Assembly: GCF_019097595.1 (NCBI RefSeq)
Contig: NC_080710.1
Location: 14,220,280-14,284,279 of the forward strand
DNA: 64,000 nucleotides
Direction: 5' to 3'
DNA from: Hemibagrus wyckioides
Taxonomy: Eukaryota; Chordata; Actinopteri; Siluriformes; Bagridae
The stretch's first letter is position 1. Every line of letters begins with the position of its first letter. Shown here piece by piece: positions 1 through 18,155 of the stretch. The notes beneath the pieces were generated by a model that was not told the origin of the DNA, made no database searches, and saw only the letters and a list, made by a program, of their open reading frames with translations. Position numbers and translations under genes: made by a program.

Positions 1-3000
1 AGAGCGCTTTGCTATATGTATATAGTTTTGGCAGCAGCTTAAACAGTAAAATAAGCCTTATTAAAAGCCTGTCAGGCTGTAGATGCCCAAATCAGTTCCA
101 GATTTCCCCTGTTGATTACACAGATATGAGCCCAAGTTATTTTGTCAAAACAAGTGCATTTAGTAAGGTTTTATTCTTAACTTATAAATAAGTGGACACA
201 ACAGCAGCATTGTTCAAAGCCTTGCCTTCCCACTTTATGTATGTTTGGAGCACTAAATGTGACATGCATTAAAATGGCACATCAGATCCAAAACATCCCT
301 ATTCTATAGGTTTTTATATCAGGCTGTAAAATGATTAGCTATTCCTTGTCAATTATTCTAGGAAACATATGTTGCTGCAGAACGAACACACTAATGAGCT
401 TTGATAGTTTCTCCACTGTAATTCTGAATGTTGTCAGTAGTTGCTGACCAAGCTGTGACCTTACATTTTAGTATTTATTAATCTAGATGATCCTAAAGAT
501 TATCCTAAAGTGTGCAAATCAAACCCTTTGAGGGCTACATGAGACGCAACTAACTGTAAAAGGGAAATCAATTAGTATTTACATATTATGCCATTTGGCC
601 AACGCCTTTATCCAGAGCGAGTTACACTTTATCCCATGCTTTTATACAACTGAGCATTTGAGGGTTAAGGGCCTAAGGGCCCAACAGTGGCAGCTTGGTG
701 GTCCTGGGTTTTGAATTCTGATCAAGAGTCCAATGTCTTACCACTGAGCTACCACTTCCCCAGTATTAATTCTTAAAAACTGTTGAGATTCCAACTCTCA
801 TACCTTCAGTTTGTTGTAAATTTTACGCCCACTCTGTACGTTTCCCACACTATTTACACAGGTACTGCACAATGCAGACATTTTCTGACATGCTCAGTCA
901 GTGTGATAAATGAACACAGAACCCAAGCGGCAGCCATCTTGGGTATAGTTAAAAGCTGAAGTAGAAGTAACTTCTCAGCTGGTCTAAAAGGGGATTCCCT
1001 TCATGCTTTTCCCGGTAACGTCAGAGCGTTCACTCGCTCCTCCCTCTCCTTTTTTCTCCCTTACTCTATCTACTTTATCTCTTGCTCTCAGTCCCTCCCA
1101 TTCCTGGATGAGAATTACGCAACTGCAGTTAACTTGATTCTGGATGGATTTTCCCCATTTGGCTATACTCCAGGCTTTACTTTTATCCCATAAAAAAGGA
1201 AATAAAAACAGTGCATGTGTGGCACAGCAAAGTTATATAAAACTGCCTCCTCCTCAGTGCTGTTAGTAGAACACAAAGTCAAGAAATATTTTTCATAGGG
1301 ACTGTTAGAAAAGCTGAACTGAATGTTGCTGAATGTTATGAACTTTCTAAACAGATGTAAATATGATTAAAGGTTAAAATTTTGTTTTCGCTCCTGTTAA
1401 GGGTTTTTTGGCATCTCTAGCGGTTCATCATCATGTAGCCTATGGCCAATCACCTCATCAAATAACGTTGCACAAACTAGAGCATTTCACTACTTTGAAT
1501 GCTGTCCTGCTGTATTATCTTAGAATACTCACTGTGTTCACTGTGACCTAGCATTCATGCTGCCTTCCTCTTGCTCTTTGTATCCTCTCACATATTACTT
1601 TCGAATGCAGTAGTTCTCCACAATTCATTATAGCTAACAGCTTTGATTAAAAAAATCAGTCCTGGGATTTACACTGTTACAAGTATCATTTTGCTCATTA
1701 TATATTGTAGAGCGCATCAGTGTTTTGGTAGTTGTGTCTAAACTGAGGTTACCTGGGTCAAACGTGTTGGCATACTGATTGTTTTGGTTTAACAAGAGGC
1801 ATAGTGTTCTCTGAATAGCCCTATGATCTGTGGATTTGTGTCTGACGGGCTGCCAGCTTCTATTTGCAGACAGGTAATGGAGAATGGAAAACACTACAGC
1901 AAGCCTTAGTAAATAGAGAAACCCTTAAAAATACACCAGAGCTAATCTCTTAGTGTAAAGATAAAAATGGAACTTGACCCTTAGTGTTGAAGTGCACATT
2001 TTCTTGGCAGCATGTTAGCTTTTCTCGCCCTTCCCACTCTTAAGTAAGTTATTTTATAATTTATGACTATGCCTGCAATAGGCAATAGTGTTAACATCTA
2101 ACGATTTCCTTAGATCTTTCAGTCAGCATTTCTTTGAGTCCTTTTTGAAGGGAAGTGTAACAGTGAGACTTGGAGTGTTTGAAAATGGAAACGTTTGCTG
2201 ATGGGAAACAGGTGCCCAAGGCTTCTCCCTTTCTTGTAACAGGAGAATCTGGTTGCTGGAGAAATAGCAGGTATGTGATTCAAGGAAAATGCCAAAGCAT
2301 TTGCTACAATTAGCCTGCAGGGTTTGGACTGGAGACCAACCTGCTTTCCCAGAGCATATAGCAAGCACAACATGGCCTCTTGGAATTAATAGCTTACTGT
2401 GGACAAACCAGACAAGTGCGGGGAGCTATTAACTGCTTACAGGATTTAACTGTTATTTTTAACTCAAGAGCAGAGTTGGAGTTACTGGTAACTGTTTACA
2501 TTTGTTACAGGAGGTTTTCTCCCACAAGTCTAAAATACTACTTCTTTTGAAGGTGCAGCATGTACCATTTTGTAATTGTTCTCTTACTGAAATATACCTT
2601 TGGAAACTACTCATGGAAGAACCACATTCATTAATCTCACAACTGCAAGTGCACACTTTAAGAATTCAATTCTGTGTCCCAGACCTCACACTTAATAGTG
2701 TACATGTTACATGAGAGGAAGTCATTTTTATTTTTTTTTTTATATTGCATCTTCCTACTGCATCATTGTTTGGTTACTACGCTTGCAAATGACATTCATA
2801 TATTTTGTTCTTCAGCCTGTCAAAGGCATTTGGCATAAACGAGATACTGTTAGCAGGTTAAGAAGACTCAGATCAGGTAGGCAGATAGCTTGAATCCTTC
2901 ACTCTTGCCTAGAACAAATACGTTTTTTAAAACCGATAAAAGCATAAATAGCTGTTGTTTCCTAGAGTTTGGACATGATGAATTTTGGCATATGTAAACT

Positions 3001-3943
3001 GCCATACAGAGTTTAGATATATACAGTTATCCTGCCACCTTTGAGCCGATACCTGTGACATAGCACTGACTGAATTACTGTTACGTGGTTGTCAGAGTGA
3101 CTCAGCAGCTCAGAAACATCAGATTAAAATGTGTTCTTTTCTCCCCTAACTCAATAATCATGTTTTTATTGTTTTGAACAAAATATTTCTATGCCTCATT
3201 GCTTTAAATTGTGTGTTAAAGTGTTTTAACAGCTAGATGATAGCAATGGTCTTAAATAGGAATGCAAGTCAGTTTACCATTCTGTTGAAGGCATTGACAT
3301 AGAAATGGAAATAATTCTGGTGTCCACTTGTGTTGCCTTTTCATTCACATTACACACACAACTCTCCCAGTAATAGACTCAAGTGTGCATTTGTAATGTA
3401 TCTGTGCTCATTTCATTGGTTTATGCAGGTTTTATAATGTTCTACTTCAGTCAGATTTTTCTGTTTAGCATGCTCGCATGGCATTATCCTGCCATATCTG
3501 ATTCAGTTCTCAGATTTGCTGCAAAACACTGTGGTGTCCTTGTTCCTGCTGGTACTGCCCGAAGTGGGAGAGACAGCAGCATGCATGTGTGGTACAGTAC
3601 ATGCCATGTTTGCCATGGCACAGCTTGTGAGAATCGCACTGGAGTCATCAAAGTCTTTTCACTGGTTGGTGTGATTTAGATACAGTAGAGAGTCTGTTCA
3701 GTCAAAGACATGAGATAGGTCTCCTTCTGCAGATAATATTCCCACAGTATAGACTGTGATATTGGCTGTTATGCTTTTTTCTATACTGCCTAGTTATGTT
3801 CTCTGACACATATTCAGCCATTCTGTTCCCTGCAGAAATATCTTATATATACTATACAGTATATTCACATTAAACAAAAGCCACAGCTTGTCAGTTGCCT
3901 ATTCTAAGCAATGATTGTTTGACACTGCCATTTTTTTCTGCAG
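1..3943. other. Intron of ptp4a3, upstream part of window
   Basis: No coding exon is seen here. The preceding ptp4a3 exons (start codon to the residues just before the WPFDD loop) were looked for and not found, so this stretch is read as intron whose 5' end is outside the window. It contains one degenerate interspersed repeat (about 580-765). Several short open frames lack splice sites in a useful phase and match nothing known to me. Confidence 0.6.
580..766 (+). repeat. Fish interspersed repeat, degenerate copy
   Basis: The stretch follows the common fish repeat that runs through a block about 'cgcctttatccagagcgag', a 'gagggttaagggcc' block, an 'aacagtggcagcttggtgg' block and ends 'ccactgagctacca'. 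A second copy in opposite orientation is at about 23350-23485. Assignment is by recalled consensus; the family name is not determined. Confidence 0.6.
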
Positions 3944-5771
3944 GACTGGCCATTTGATGATGGAGCCCCTCCTCCCACAAAGATTGTGGACGACTGGCTT
4001 TCACTGCTGAAGCATAAGTTTTGTGAGGACCCCGGGAGCTGTGTGGCTGTGCACTGTGTAGCTGGACTTGGTCGGTTAGTAGATTCTGGTCAACATAGCT
4101 TTTGTTTTATAAGTATAAAATAAGTATAAAAACCCAGTCTTCACTGATCAAACACGAATGTTTGACTGAATATTTTAGATTGTAGAAATAGATTTTAGAA
4201 ATAATTTATCCATAGCATTTGCAGGAGAGTGTAATTCTAGTTTTAAATAAATAACATCAACATTCGATGTGAGGTTTTATCTAGGTAAATCTTAAGCTTT
4301 AAATCTCTTGTCGCTTAAAGCTAAAAGCCATTTGATCTAAAGTTCCATTAGCAGAAAACCTGGTGTGTGGGGATCCAGAGTTCCAGTGGTATACTGTGAC
4401 TTGTTCTCATAATATAGTTTATAGTTTCTAACCAGATACCACAAAGCAGAGGTCCAAGGCCCTGTCAAGTACCAATACTGCTCAGGATCAGGTCAAGTTC
4501 ATTCAGTGAGCTTTATTAAACCTTGACAAAATCAACCGCTCACTGAAATTCACTCAACTGATATTAAGTCTAGTTTATTATTGGAGGCACAGGGGTTGAC
4601 ATCTAATCATCTAATCAAACAAGAAGTTGTTAAGTATCTCTTTAAATTGGTGAAAGGCTTTTCTGTAGACCTAGTGATTTAAAAAATAATAATAAAATTA
4701 ATTAATTAATGAAAAACAAATAATACTAAGTGGGAATAAGTGACTGTTGACTTTGGTCATTCAAATAATCAAAGCTCATAGAACCTGTGCATCCCCCTCT
4801 CCTCCCTCTCTCTCTCACCCTGTCTCTCCCTCTCTCTCTCTCTCTCCCCCCCCCTCATTCTCTCTCTCACTCACTCTCTGAGGCACCAGGCTTTTTGACG
4901 TAGTTTGATGGCCCTGTGGGAGCCCTCTTCACATCTTGACAGAGTGCCAATGTTTGCTTTACACGGGCAAGTTTGTTATGCTGCTGATCTGTAGGAGGCC
5001 TGTTTGGGTTGGTATTCACTGGATACACTGGATCATCAGGGGGTTTGAGCCAAGTGGTAAAAGTAGAGTTCTCAGACTAGAACGATTCTATGTTTTTGAA
5101 GAAATATTATAAAAAGCTACTAAAGATGACTTCTGCCCTGTCCATACTTTTTTTTTTTTTTTAACCATATTTGTCACCAATATCTTACTTTCTTTTACTA
5201 TCAGGTTTATTTTTATTTTGAAATTGAATGTGTTGTTTTTCTGATAACTTCTGTCCACTTACTTGATCACTGGCAATGCTGTCAGACCGAAGAACCTCTT
5301 TTGATATTCACCAGGTGATAACTGTCCTCTAAACAACTAGGTGAAAGAGAGATTCTTTTACTATAAATTTTGTGTCTCATTAGCAGGACATCAAGCTTTT
5401 TGTGATGTATTTCTGTGTTGCAGAGCTCCAGTTCTGGTGGCGCTGGCACTGATAGAAAGTGGAATGAAGTATGAAGATGCCATTCAATTCATCAGACAGT
5501 AAGTGCACATTAAGCATTGCATGCCACATTTGTAATTGACCTTAGAAGAACATTTTAAAATGGATAAACCTAAAATCCAAGTACAGAATTGTTTAAATTA
5601 TTTAAAAAAAAAATTTTTATTTTTTTTTTGGCTTTTATTTATATTTTGAACAGAAAACGTCGGGGTGCCATAAACAGCAAGCAGCTGACCTATCTAGAGA
5701 AGTACAGGCCTAAGCAAAGACTGCGCTTTAAAGACCCACACAACCACAAGAACAAGTGCTGCCTCATGTGA
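3944..5771 (+). CDS. Protein tyrosine phosphatase type IVA 3 (PRL-3), 3' part
   Basis: Three coding exons at 3944-4074, 5424-5498 and 5654-5771 splice in frame with GT-AG introns and give the last 107 residues, equal to residues 67-173 of a usual 173-residue PRL protein. Visible are the WPFDDG acid loop, the phosphatase signature HCVAGLGR (catalytic Cys and Arg), a basic KYRPKQRLR stretch and a C-terminal CCLM CaaX box, so the product should be farnesylated and membrane-bound. PRL phosphatases also bind CNNM magnesium transporters. The stretches [31 protein letters not shown] and [11 protein letters not shown] fit PTP4A3 better than PTP4A1 or PTP4A2. The first two coding exons lie upstream of the window. 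The 3' UTR follows to about 6865. Confidence 0.93.
4801..4880. repeat. CT-rich microsatellite in ptp4a3 intron
   Basis: Imperfect CT run with an embedded C tract, inside the intron between the first two visible ptp4a3 exons. Nothing else is recognised in this intron. Confidence 0.85.
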
Positions 5772-6302
5772 GCGAGTCTCTGCCCATCTGCCACTGAAGG
5801 AATGAATTTATAATGTGTGGACTAAACAGGACTGATGCCACAAACCCAATGCATTTGGATTGTTTAACTTTTACTACATGGGAGGACTTGACCCTTCCTT
5901 AATCTGTGTGAGACCCCTAAGTGTAAGGGCTTCGTGAACTCAGGGCTGTGAAAGACAAGCCTCTTGCTATTTGTCTTGATCCTAAGTGTCTCACAAATGG
6001 TGTTACATGTATATTTTCAAATACACACACACTCACTAACACACACAATACATGCAGTATATAAACAACCAGCAAGATCTGCAGCACACACTCCAAAGAT
6101 AATCTACTGCTCCCTTTGGCAGGAAAACATTAATTCACTTTTTGAACAAAATTGCTTGTTTATATCTTATTAATCATGTACAGTTTTCTCCTCTTTTGAT
6201 TTCATTTATGTAATTTTATTTCAAGGCTTTGCTTATTAGTCCCACTTTTCTGAACATCACAGATGGGTTTGGCAGAGAATGATTTCGTTGTGGTGGGTGG
6301 TG

Positions 6303-6335
<33 letters not shown>

Positions 6336-6618
6336 ATAGCTATATTTTACATGTGATGTGAACTTCTCTGGGATTAGAACACTGCACCATTAGGACTGTG
6401 TATGAGAGTGAGCTGGATAGATGATAAGAAGCACACTTTTTTGGGTTGTTTACATGAGCACACCTTTGTTAAAATTAGACCAATTAAAGCTGGTTGTCAA
6501 ACAGTTAAAACCTCCAATTCAACCCTGCTTGTGGTTGCAATGCAACCCTCCCATGGTGTTTTTTTTTTCTTTCAGCATACTGCTTTATTAATTGTGCTAC
6601 CAAGGACATAGGAAGCAT

Positions 6619-6714
6619 GCATGCATATATATATATATATATGTATATGTGTGTGTATATATATATATAATATATATATATATGTATATATATATGTGTA
6701 TATATATACACATA
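6619..6714. repeat. TA/TG microsatellite
   Basis: Alternating TA with TG interruptions inside the ptp4a3 3' UTR. A minus-strand open frame rich in Tyr and Ile across it is an artefact of this repeat. Confidence 0.9.
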
Positions 6715-6841
6715 TGAATGATCCAGGTACTGAAACGTCAGGCTCTGGAATATAAGATTTAAAATAAATGAATTAATACATTTTTCTGTCATCTAAACCA
6801 GAAGCACATCCAATTTTGTTCATGGTCTATGACATTGAAGT

Positions 6842-6847
6842 AATAAA
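6842..6847 (+). terminator. Candidate polyadenylation signal of ptp4a3
   Basis: Canonical AATAAA about 1.07 kb after the stop codon, followed by a T-rich stretch. Chosen as the most downstream canonical hexamer before the repeat-rich intergenic region. Confidence 0.5.
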
Positions 6848-7039
6848 GTAATTTTTTAAAAATGTGATTTATTCTGCTTTTTACTGTTTTGGGGTCTTGA
6901 TGTGGGGAAATGTTTTAGGAAAGGAATTAAAGCAGACATGCACATTGCATGCTATATATGTTTAGAAAGGAGGAACTCTGTTGACATTCTTTAAACAGAC
7001 ACGTGGTATTATGACAAAGCCTAGGATGTTCACTTTAAT

Positions 7040-7490
7040 AACATTCATACAACCTAATCAGCCAGTTGTATTGCAGCAAAACAATGTGAAAAATCGTGCA
7101 GATACAGGGTAAGAACGTCTGCTAATGTTCATATCAAACATCAGTCTAGGGGAAAAGTGTGATCTTGGATCATGGCATGGAGGTTGACACCAGATGGACT
7201 GTTTTGAGTGTTTCAGAAATTTGCTGATCTCCTGGGAATTACATTCATAACAGTCTCTCGAGTTCACACAGAATGGTATGCAAGAATGGCCAGGGAGGAC
7301 ATAGTAACTTGCATAATCACTCTTTATAATTGTAGTGAACTGAAAACATTGCAGCATGTACCAAAAAAATCAGAACTTGAGGCGGTTAGGCTACAGTAGT
7401 AGGAGACCACATCAGGTTTCACTTCTGTCAGTCTAGAACAAGAGACTGAGGCTATCATGACCACAAACACACTCAAGATGCACAATCAAA
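7040..7490 (+). pseudogene. Tc1-like transposon relic, forward
   Basis: Decayed copy of a fish Tc1 family. Recognisable blocks are the 5' segment 'ctaatcagccagttgta', the 'gctgatctcctgggaatta' helix-turn-helix region, the 'actctttataattgtagtgaac' region and the 'gaggcggttaggctacagtag' region. Stops, indels and an internal deletion near 7275-7290 leave no open transposase. It abuts a second relic in the opposite orientation (7493-8015). Confidence 0.7.
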
Positions 7491-7492
7491 GT

Positions 7493-8015
7493 TTAGAAAA
7501 CAAAATAACTTTTTTCCTCCCTTTCAGTATTGTATTGGTTTGGTGAGCCTAAGCCCACTGTAGTCTCAGGTTCTTCTTCTTTTTGGCTGACAGAAATGGA
7601 ACTTGATATGATCTTCTGCTGTTGTAACCCATTCACCTCAAGTTTTGATGTGTTGTGTGTTCTGAGATGCTTTTTCTGCTCACCATGCATAGAAGAATGC
7701 TTATTTGAGTTGCTATATACATATTCTAGTCATTTTCCTCTGATGTCTCTCATAGACAAGGTGTTTCAGCCTGCAAACCCTCTGTACACAGAATTTCATT
7801 TGCAGCATTCTGAGTAAACTAGAGACTGTTGCCTTTGAAATTCCCAGGAGATCAGCAGTTTCTGAAATACGCAAACCAGCCATCCGTGCCATTTCTCTGT
7901 TGTGATGTTTGCTGTAAACAATAACAGAAGTTCTTAACATTGTATTGTGCTGGTGCCACATGATTGGCTTATTAGATAACTGTGTGAATATATAATAAAG
8001 TGGAGTAAGTGTTTA
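7493..8015 (-). pseudogene. Tc1-like transposon relic, reverse
   Basis: Minus-strand open fragments here (7713-7961 and 7493-7690) read as decayed Tc1 transposase. The first contains ETADLLGISKATVSSLLR, a helix-turn-helix match. The second begins HGEQKKHLRTHNTSKLE, which follows the GEQKSISE...RTLRR block of the family. Several frame changes separate the pieces. Same family as the forward relic at 7040-7490. Confidence 0.7.
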
Positions 8016-8725
8016 TACTGGGTTTCTCAGCAGATTCTGTACCCTTAGACCATTTATCTTGTTGCTACCATAAACAGAACATTGATGAATACAATGGTCA
8101 CTTCCACTGGCAGCAATACATACCACCATGGGTAAGTTACAGTTGGGTTTTTACTTGACCCTGTCCTCATTCTGACTCTGGCAATGGCTAACATTTGTCT
8201 ATAAGATTTTTGAAATAATTCTGTCAACTTTCACACAGTATGTTCTTATATTTCTAGCAGGGTACCAAACTTTTGACCTAGACTGGATTGATGTTTTGGT
8301 TGTATGGTTTATGCTCCTGCTACTATTTAGCCTCACTGTGGCCAAAGCTCGTCTTTTTGCTGAGATTCAAATACTACTACAGATGCAAATATCACAAAAA
8401 ACATCAACTCTGAGACCTTGAACTCTTGTTACCTCTCAGGTGTATGATGCAGCAACACAGAGGTGACCAAGAAATGTGAGCATTTGCCAAATAATATTTG
8501 GTTCACTAAAATGGAGGTGCATGCAAATAAAAAAAAAATCTGTAGTATACGAGGATAACCATAAATAGCTGACAGACTGAAATTGCCTCAGAAAATGCCA
8601 GACACCGATCCCCTTTTTGTGATAGACTCCAGATTCACCGATTACAAAACATGAATGGAAAGAATGAATAAACAACCTACAAGAATGATTTACACAGGAT
8701 CCATCAGCAGTAGACCTATATTAAA
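8016..8725. other. Intergenic, nothing recognised
   Basis: No gene, RNA or repeat family that I can name. Short open frames on both strands lack supporting splice or homology signals. Confidence 0.5.
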
Positions 8726-8729
8726 ATTT

Positions 8730-9056
8730 CTCCTGGGGCATGCTGGAACAGTAGGTGGCTTTACTGCTGCACAGCTCCAAGATCTACTGGATCTGATTGT
8801 CTGTACAGAGTTTTACATGCTCTCCCCAGGCAGACTGGTTATACATAATTGCCTGTAATTGGGAGTGAGTGTGTGAATAGGTATGTGAATGGAATAGACT
8901 TGTGACCAGTCCAGGAGCGAATTCTCCTGCCTTTTTCCCCCCCAGTGTTACTGGAACTGGCACTGGATCCACTGCAACACTGACCAGGATAAAGCGGTTA
9001 CTGATGAATGAATGAATGAATGAATGAATGAATGAATGAATGAATGAATGAATGAA
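8730..9056 (+). repeat. Fish SINE-type interspersed repeat with (TGAA)n tail
   Basis: The order of blocks matches a widespread fish short repeat: 'gcacagctccaagatct', 'acagagttttacatgctctcccc', 'actggttatacataattgcc', 'ggcactggatccactgc', 'ctgaccaggataaagcggtta', followed by about thirteen TGAA units (9004-9056). Related copies lie at about 36152-36475 (-), 40988-41255 (+), 51575-51705 (+), 52880-53065 (-) and 55170-55440 (-). Confidence 0.7.
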
Positions 9057-9299
9057 AATCTCAGGAGTATAAGAATAAATAAAGAGATCTAATTAGAGCA
9101 CCTTGGAGATCATCTTGCAAACAAGTTGGATAAGGATAAGAACAAAATGCAACATGTTTTCAGGACTTGCTGAGAAATAGATAAGAAATTTCCGCGGTAA
9201 ACTTTACCCAAGTAAACATGCACATTACGTGTATTTAATGTGAAATTTATGATATTGTACTGTAGTGGGAAATATCTATAAGACAACTGAGTGTAAGAA

Positions 9300-9486
9300 G
9301 CAGTGAGTGTGATTGGTGTTGTATGATCCCGGACTGTACCCGGCGCTGGGCTCCACACCGGAAGTGTCCCCCCCGAGGCGCTTCTCTCTCTGTGTCTAGC
9401 TATAGCTAACGTGACTGCTGCTACTACTAGCGTCGATTTCTACTTTTACTGGATCCGCCATATTTTCCACTAGGAGACCCCGAGAG
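9300..9486 (+). promoter_or_regulatory. csnk2a1 promoter and first untranslated exon
   Basis: A locally GC-rich stretch ends in a clean splice donor at 9487 (gtaata). It has an inverted CCAAT box (gattgg, 9311-9316), an ETS-type site (ccggaagtg, about 9358-9366) and a YY1-like CCGCCATATTT (9455-9465) within the likely first exon. No TATA box is seen. ETS sites are known in mammalian CSNK2A1 promoters. The transcription start is inferred to lie near 9370-9420. Confidence 0.6.
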
Positions 9487-10647
9487 GTAATATAACACGT
9501 TTTTTAAACGTAATTCTCCACGAATTGCACTATGTCACAATCTTAAACCATACACAGCCTTGTAATATATCGCATTTTGAAAATCGAATATCTGTACTTG
9601 CCTTGAGCTCACAATCCTGCTAATTATCGGTGGCAAAGTTACCTAGCTTAGCTTACTAGCTCACCCTCTCTTTAGTAGCTTCAGTGTTTATTGCTGTTCG
9701 TCTAATAGGTCTAAATAGCATTGTTCCTTCGTCCGTGTCCATATGACTGGACTGATAATTAAACGTGTATTTCTTTATTTACTATAAGAGATTTGTAAGG
9801 CAGTGCGGTCTTTGATAGAATATTTGCCGCTTGCTTGCTAGCTCTCCTCCATCACCCACCCGGCTTTGATGTGGCGTGCCTCGCTAGCTAGCGACAGATT
9901 AGCGACAGAACTCTTACCGAACGCTAGCTATTTTATCTGTTAGCTATACAGCTTTGATGGCGCCTTATTCGACACGCTGTTAAAATGCGAGGCTGTGTTT
10001 AGGATAAATCGATGAAGCTTAGTATAAAGCTAATGCACTGGGATTGAAAGGGAGCTAACAGGCTATATATTTTAGGCGTGGCAAATGTTAACGGCAACAT
10101 TAGTGCTGGTGTTAGCTCGCTGGCTATGTAACCCGTCCACGGTCTATCTTCGGAACAACTCTACGGAGCTATTTATGGGCTATGGCTTATAATCGTTTTT
10201 TTTTATCTTCATGTAGGGTGTTAGTTTTATAAGGGAAACGTTTATTTTTAAGTAGCAGGGTAATTATATTTAAACACAATTCATCAGACAAAAAAAATAT
10301 CCAGCTTCGAAGCGAAGAGCTAGCATGGCTGGTTAGCAGGTTTGAGCAGGCAGGCCTGTGTGTGTGTGAGAGAGAGAGAAGTGGGGGACGTTCATCAGTT
10401 CGGTGATTTGAATGCATATTAAAAAAATTATACTAAGATATGAACTGGAGACTATAACTATAAAAATTAAGGATGATTCCCCCCAGTGAGATATTAGCTG
10501 AAAGCTGGTACTGGGCTAGTTAGTGGTAACTAGCTGTGTTGTGTCGGTCATTACTGAATGAGACGCAGTGCGAAAGGCTCCATTGAGTAAAATCTCTGTC
10601 CTGTTAATATATCACTGCGTTGCTTAATATTTGATTGTGTTGCACAG

Positions 10648-10745
10648 GTCATTTCAGTATTCAGTAAGCCTTGAGGAATGACATTTTGGAGTGCTGTGCC
10701 TCCTGAATAAAATGCTGGATGTCCTCTCATAGCAGCTCCAACCAG
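10648..10745 (+). other. csnk2a1 5' UTR exon candidate
   Basis: Bounded by a cacag acceptor and an accag/gtgagt donor. It contains no usable start codon in frame with the kinase. Whether it is constitutive or alternative cannot be told from sequence. Confidence 0.45.
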
Positions 10746-11202
10746 GTGAGTTAAACCTACTGTACTGAGCTCTCCATTCACCTGAATTTAACCTTACTAG
10801 AAGGAGGGGAATTAATTTTGAGGGGAAAGGGCCTTGCTAATAAAGAGACTTAAAATATTAGAAGTTTAAATATTAATAAAAATCTTGATGGATCTCTATT
10901 TGAAAATATATATTAATTATAAGTTTGTTTCATACCCATTACTCACTTGTTTATTACTAACAGCATGTGTATTTTGTTTGGACATCATGGGGGTTTTCTC
11001 TAACATTTGAAAAGAATTTATGAAGCTACATTTTTTACATCAGAAAGGTTGAAGTATACTCAATCAGCTCATGGTATAGTTTTAGGCTTTGGCTCTTATA
11101 ATCTTAGTTTAAAGGGCGAACCTTTTAAAGTGACGATTTGCCGGTGAATAGCTGTTCTTGTACTATTGTTTGTTTTTAAATCATTGCTTGTTTTTTTTGC
11201 AG

Positions 11203-11281
11203 CTTATGCTCCTCCATAAAGCAATCACATCTGCTTTCATCAGCTCCACCTCTCATCTACTGCTTGGAGGAAACCTCCAAG
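11203..11281 (+). other. csnk2a1 5' UTR exon candidate
   Basis: Preceded by a strong T-rich tract and gcag acceptor, ended by a ccaag/gtaatt donor. Non-coding. Confidence 0.45.
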
Positions 11282-11679
11282 GTAATTTTTCAACAAAAAA
11301 ATGAGTGTAATAGAAGTTTTTTTGAAGAGTGATTATGCTTCCTGCAGGGTTTAGGAAGTTAATCCACTCTGAAGAGACAGGCAGAAATCAAACGATCGGT
11401 CTCGTATTGTTTTTATCATAACGCATACGCTAAATTAGATTTTTGCACTGTATTTTGTAGAATTTTAAAGCTCCTGGTTCATTCATTCAGTTTTTTAATA
11501 GGATTGCTTCTGACCCTTGTAGTTTTCTGCCATAATTAAATCCGCTCCTCTAAAATTTCATATTGTCAAGAATTTCTCTGTGCCTAAGACTTTTAGTTCA
11601 ACCTCTACTGTTGACGCTAGTGTTTTGGTTGAAATTGCGTAGCAGCTGTCCTGTACCTGCTTCTTTTCCTGTTTCCCAG

Positions 11680-11707
11680 GTGCTTCTGGGAATATCCCGA
11701 GTAGAAT
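11680..11707 (+). other. csnk2a1 5' UTR segment of the start-codon exon
   Basis: After a polypyrimidine tract and cccag acceptor, 28 untranslated bases precede the start codon at 11708. Confidence 0.65.
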
Positions 11708-17833
<6,126 letters not shown>

Positions 17834-18155
17834 AGCCCTCCCTTTCTTTCACTCTCTCTCTCTCTTTCTCCTACCCTCCCTACCCTCCATCCTCTATTTG
17901 TTCTATTGGCAGTGTGGACAGTGACAGCCATTGACTTTTTGTTGTTATTATGTTGAAAAGTAACAGAACTAATACAGAGTTACCCTTTTTCCTCTCCTCT
18001 TCAGTTCCGTTCTGTAGGGATATGGACTCACATTATGTTTTAGCACCTGCCTGGGAAAGTGAAGATAGGCATGCGGGTGCGTTTTCTCTCTTCTCACCGT
18101 GGCTGTCTTGAAACACAAATACACATGTAGAACTGAAGAAGGAAAATAAAATTTA
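17834..18155 (+). other. csnk2a1 3' UTR, proximal
   Basis: Runs from the stop codon to a proximal AATAAA at 18145-18150. A distal AATAAA at 19231-19236 could give a longer 3' UTR of about 1.4 kb; sequence in between shows no other gene. Open frames at 18216-18562 fall in this region and are not supported as genes. Confidence 0.5.

Larger units (their letters stand above)
5772..6865 (+). other. ptp4a3 3' UTR
   Basis: Non-coding sequence directly after the stop codon. An AATAAA signal at 6842-6847 is the best end signal; an earlier AATAAA near 6763 is an alternative. The UTR holds a T homopolymer (about 6305-6330) and a TA/TG microsatellite (about 6619-6714). The true cleavage site needs transcript data. 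Confidence 0.6.

Noticed and set aside
3383..3679. 98-codon open frame upstream of the first visible ptp4a3 exon
   Set aside because: Its sequence does not match the PRL N-terminal exons, and no suitable donor links it to 3944.
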